Positions 51,550 to 53,149 of a DNA stretch of 53,149 nucleotides are shown here, in pieces; positions within the stretch are counted from its first letter, which is position 1; every line of letters begins with the position of its first letter. This DNA comes from Gonium pectorale (lineage: Eukaryota; Chlorophyta; Chlorophyceae; Chlamydomonadales; Volvocaceae). The notes beneath the pieces were generated by a model that was not told where the DNA came from, searched no databases, and saw only the letters and a list, made by a program, of their open reading frames with translations. The DNA lies in NCBI GenBank assembly GCA_001584585.1, contig LSYV01000055.1, positions 203,533-256,681 on the forward strand. Reading direction: 5' to 3'. A program made the position numbers and the translations under genes.

Positions 51550-51874
51550 CCTAGTTACGAGCTCTAGGTAGGCTCATCGTCACGTAGGGTGCAACCGCGA
51601 AAACACCGCCGGACAACTGAGCGACGGTGCGCTTCTCCGTCGACGTCGTCACTCTCCTGTTGTATACCCGTCTTACTGTATAACGCACACATACAAGTAA
51701 TCCCCTGTCGTCGCGGCGAGAATCCGTTTCCAAGCAGTTAGCGGCCTGTTGAGCCAACAATCAGAGTAGCCTACTTTTAATTTATCGATAACCTGACGTC
51801 ACGCTTACCTGTTACCATTATGTAGCAGCAGATGGTCGGACGGGGTTTAGAAAACCGGCCTGGACAGCCCTAGG
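51550..51874. promoter_or_regulatory. Bidirectional promoter, unnamed gene / CDKE-like kinase
   Basis: 325 bp between divergent start codons. It contains an AT-rich patch (TTTTAATTTATCGATAA, about 51775-51791) and a perfect TGACGTCA palindrome at 51794-51801, the classical bZIP/CRE site. Confidence 0.45.
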
Positions 51875-52381
51875 ATGACCACCATTTTCGTGTTACCCCG
51901 GTACGATGGAAGCCGGGGACATTCCTCAAGCCAGCAGCAGCCGGCGCAGCAGGCGCAGGCGGCACCGGCGGGGGGCACGCCCAGCACGACCCTCATCGCC
52001 ACAAGCTCTTCCGTCTGGGACAAGTTCGATAAAGGAGACAAGATCGGTAGGCGCCGTGTGTCTTGGGTTTTGGTGCCAGGGGCGCAAGCCTCCAGGTGGC
52101 CAGGGGTCGCATCGCGGGGGACTGGTCCTCCACGGTGCTGCCCCCGGTGCCCCGCCCGCGCCGGTCCCCCAGGGACAGGGCGCGGCCGACGTTTAACCTC
52201 GGGTCGTGCTGCGCCATGCTGCGCTGATTACACCCTTGCACGTCTCTGGTGTGGTGGCGGTGCCTCCTCAGTCCTGACGTGCCGTATGGCTGCAGGCGAG
52301 GGCACGTATGGGCTGGTGTACCACGCCCGCAGCAAGGAGACGGGCGGGCGGTACGCGATCAAGCAGTTCAAGGGCGGCAGG
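51875..52381 (+). CDS. CDK8/CDKE-like protein kinase, N-terminal exons only
   Basis: Start of a serine/threonine kinase, probably the Mediator-associated CDK8/CDKE type. Exon 1 is 51875-52046 and exon 2 is 52296-52381. Then a donor GTGAGG opens an intron that runs past 53149, so only 86 residues are visible. After a Gln/Ala-rich leader, SSVWDKFDKGDKIGEGTYGL contains the glycine loop GEGTYG, split by intron 1. VYHARSKETGGRYAIKQFKG contains the catalytic lysine in AIK. The AIKQFK context matches CDKE better than CDKA or CDKB, which carry a PSTAIRE-type helix soon after; that helix is not yet visible here. No later exon is recognisable in 52382-53149. Confidence 0.65.
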
Positions 52382-53149
52382 GTGAGGGGAGCGGGAGAGT
52401 GGGAGCGAGCGCCGTGGGGTGGTGGCGGTGGTGGGCAGCCTGGCCAGCCATGCCGCTGCGCTGGCCACGGGTGGGCGTACACGCGGCGGGGTGGGGGGTA
52501 ATACGGAACGGGAAACGGGTCGCGTCGCGGACACCGAATCGCATACTCAGTAGTAGGAGGAACGGCGGTCTGGGTAGAGAGTTGAAGACGACCTGCAAAA
52601 CTGCGATGTTAGCGACGAGCGTTCCGTGCATTGGCATACCTTCGCGGTGTAGTCGCCGATAGATTGCTAACAGGAGAAGAGGAGGCGGCGGAGACCCCAT
52701 GCCCACCCGCCCAACCTAACACGCGGACAGACTGGCACAGCACTGACACCGCGAGCGCGGGCCTGCCCAGACGAACTTTCCCAACGGCACTGACCCAATC
52801 AACGCTTTGTACTGACCTACGGGGTGGGCGGGCGGACGGTGGGAGCAGCAGAAGAAGTTAGCGATGAACAGTAGAAGAACATGCGGGGCGGGCAAGGCAA
52901 AGCAGGGACAAAGCGTTGACGCGCCACACCCAAAACCCGTTACCGAATTGCTGCGGAAAGGGCAGAAAGAGGGAGGGCTAAGCACAACGTGCCGGGGTCC
53001 GTACCGGTGTACGAACGACAGGGGCCATGGCGGGTGTAAGGATGCAAGGGAGCTGGCCGTGTGCGGACCGACAAGCGGTTCCCCACAGCACGGCCGAGCC
53101 GGAGAACCCCACACATTAGGGGTCACCGGTGACAAGTCATGGTGCGCAA
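52382..53149. other. Intron sequence of CDKE-like gene to window edge
   Basis: No kinase motif (helix C, HRD, DFG) was found in any frame. Presumed to be intron 2. Confidence 0.4.

Overview
The window looks like nuclear DNA of a volvocine green alga (Chlamydomonas/Volvox/Gonium group). It is GC-rich, and its genes are cut by many short introns with GTGAGT/GTGCGT-type donors and CAG acceptors. Several genes are followed by TGTAA, the usual algal polyadenylation signal. The gene set (MOC1 resolvase, RWP-RK factor, plastid-type PNPase, CDKE-like kinase) is plant/algal. No bacterial operons, CRISPR arrays, tRNA or rRNA genes were seen. Gene models were built by hand from exon reading frames and splice sites; unless stated otherwise, every junction keeps phase.

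Layout, left to right: (1) RWP-RK transcription factor, minus, running off the left edge (<1-3368). (2) MOC1-type chloroplast Holliday-junction resolvase, plus, 6 exons (5448-8808). (3) A 14-exon, about 2,020-residue glutamine-rich coiled-coil protein with three UVR-like motifs, minus (9739-18241); I cannot name it. (4) RING-CH membrane E3 ligase, plus (18882-22982, possible extra 5' exon at 18481). (5) OTU-family deubiquitinase, plus (24541-28382). (6) Ribosomal protein eS12, minus (30388-31491). (7) UDP-glucose 4-epimerase, plus, 10 exons (31907-35702). (8) Polynucleotide phosphorylase, plus, 20 exons (36724-47988). (9) An unnamed 448-residue protein whose N-terminal half weakly recalls AAA-ATPase N-domains, minus (49598-51549). 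(10) The first two exons of a CDK8/CDKE-like kinase, plus (51875->52381), continuing past the right edge.

Four head-to-head pairs share upstream regions: RWP-RK/MOC1, coiled-coil/RING-CH, eS12/epimerase, and unnamed/CDKE. Two products act on plastid nucleic acids (MOC1 on nucleoid DNA, PNPase on RNA), and two neighbours belong to the ubiquitin system (RING-CH writer, OTU eraser). Otherwise the genes look like an ordinary eukaryotic neighbourhood, not one dedicated pathway.

The most unusual items are the coiled-coil/UVR-like protein, the orphan N-domain-like protein, three GC-AG introns, an in-frame alternative acceptor in PNPase, and a roughly 290-bp MITE-like unit bounded by short GC palindromes.
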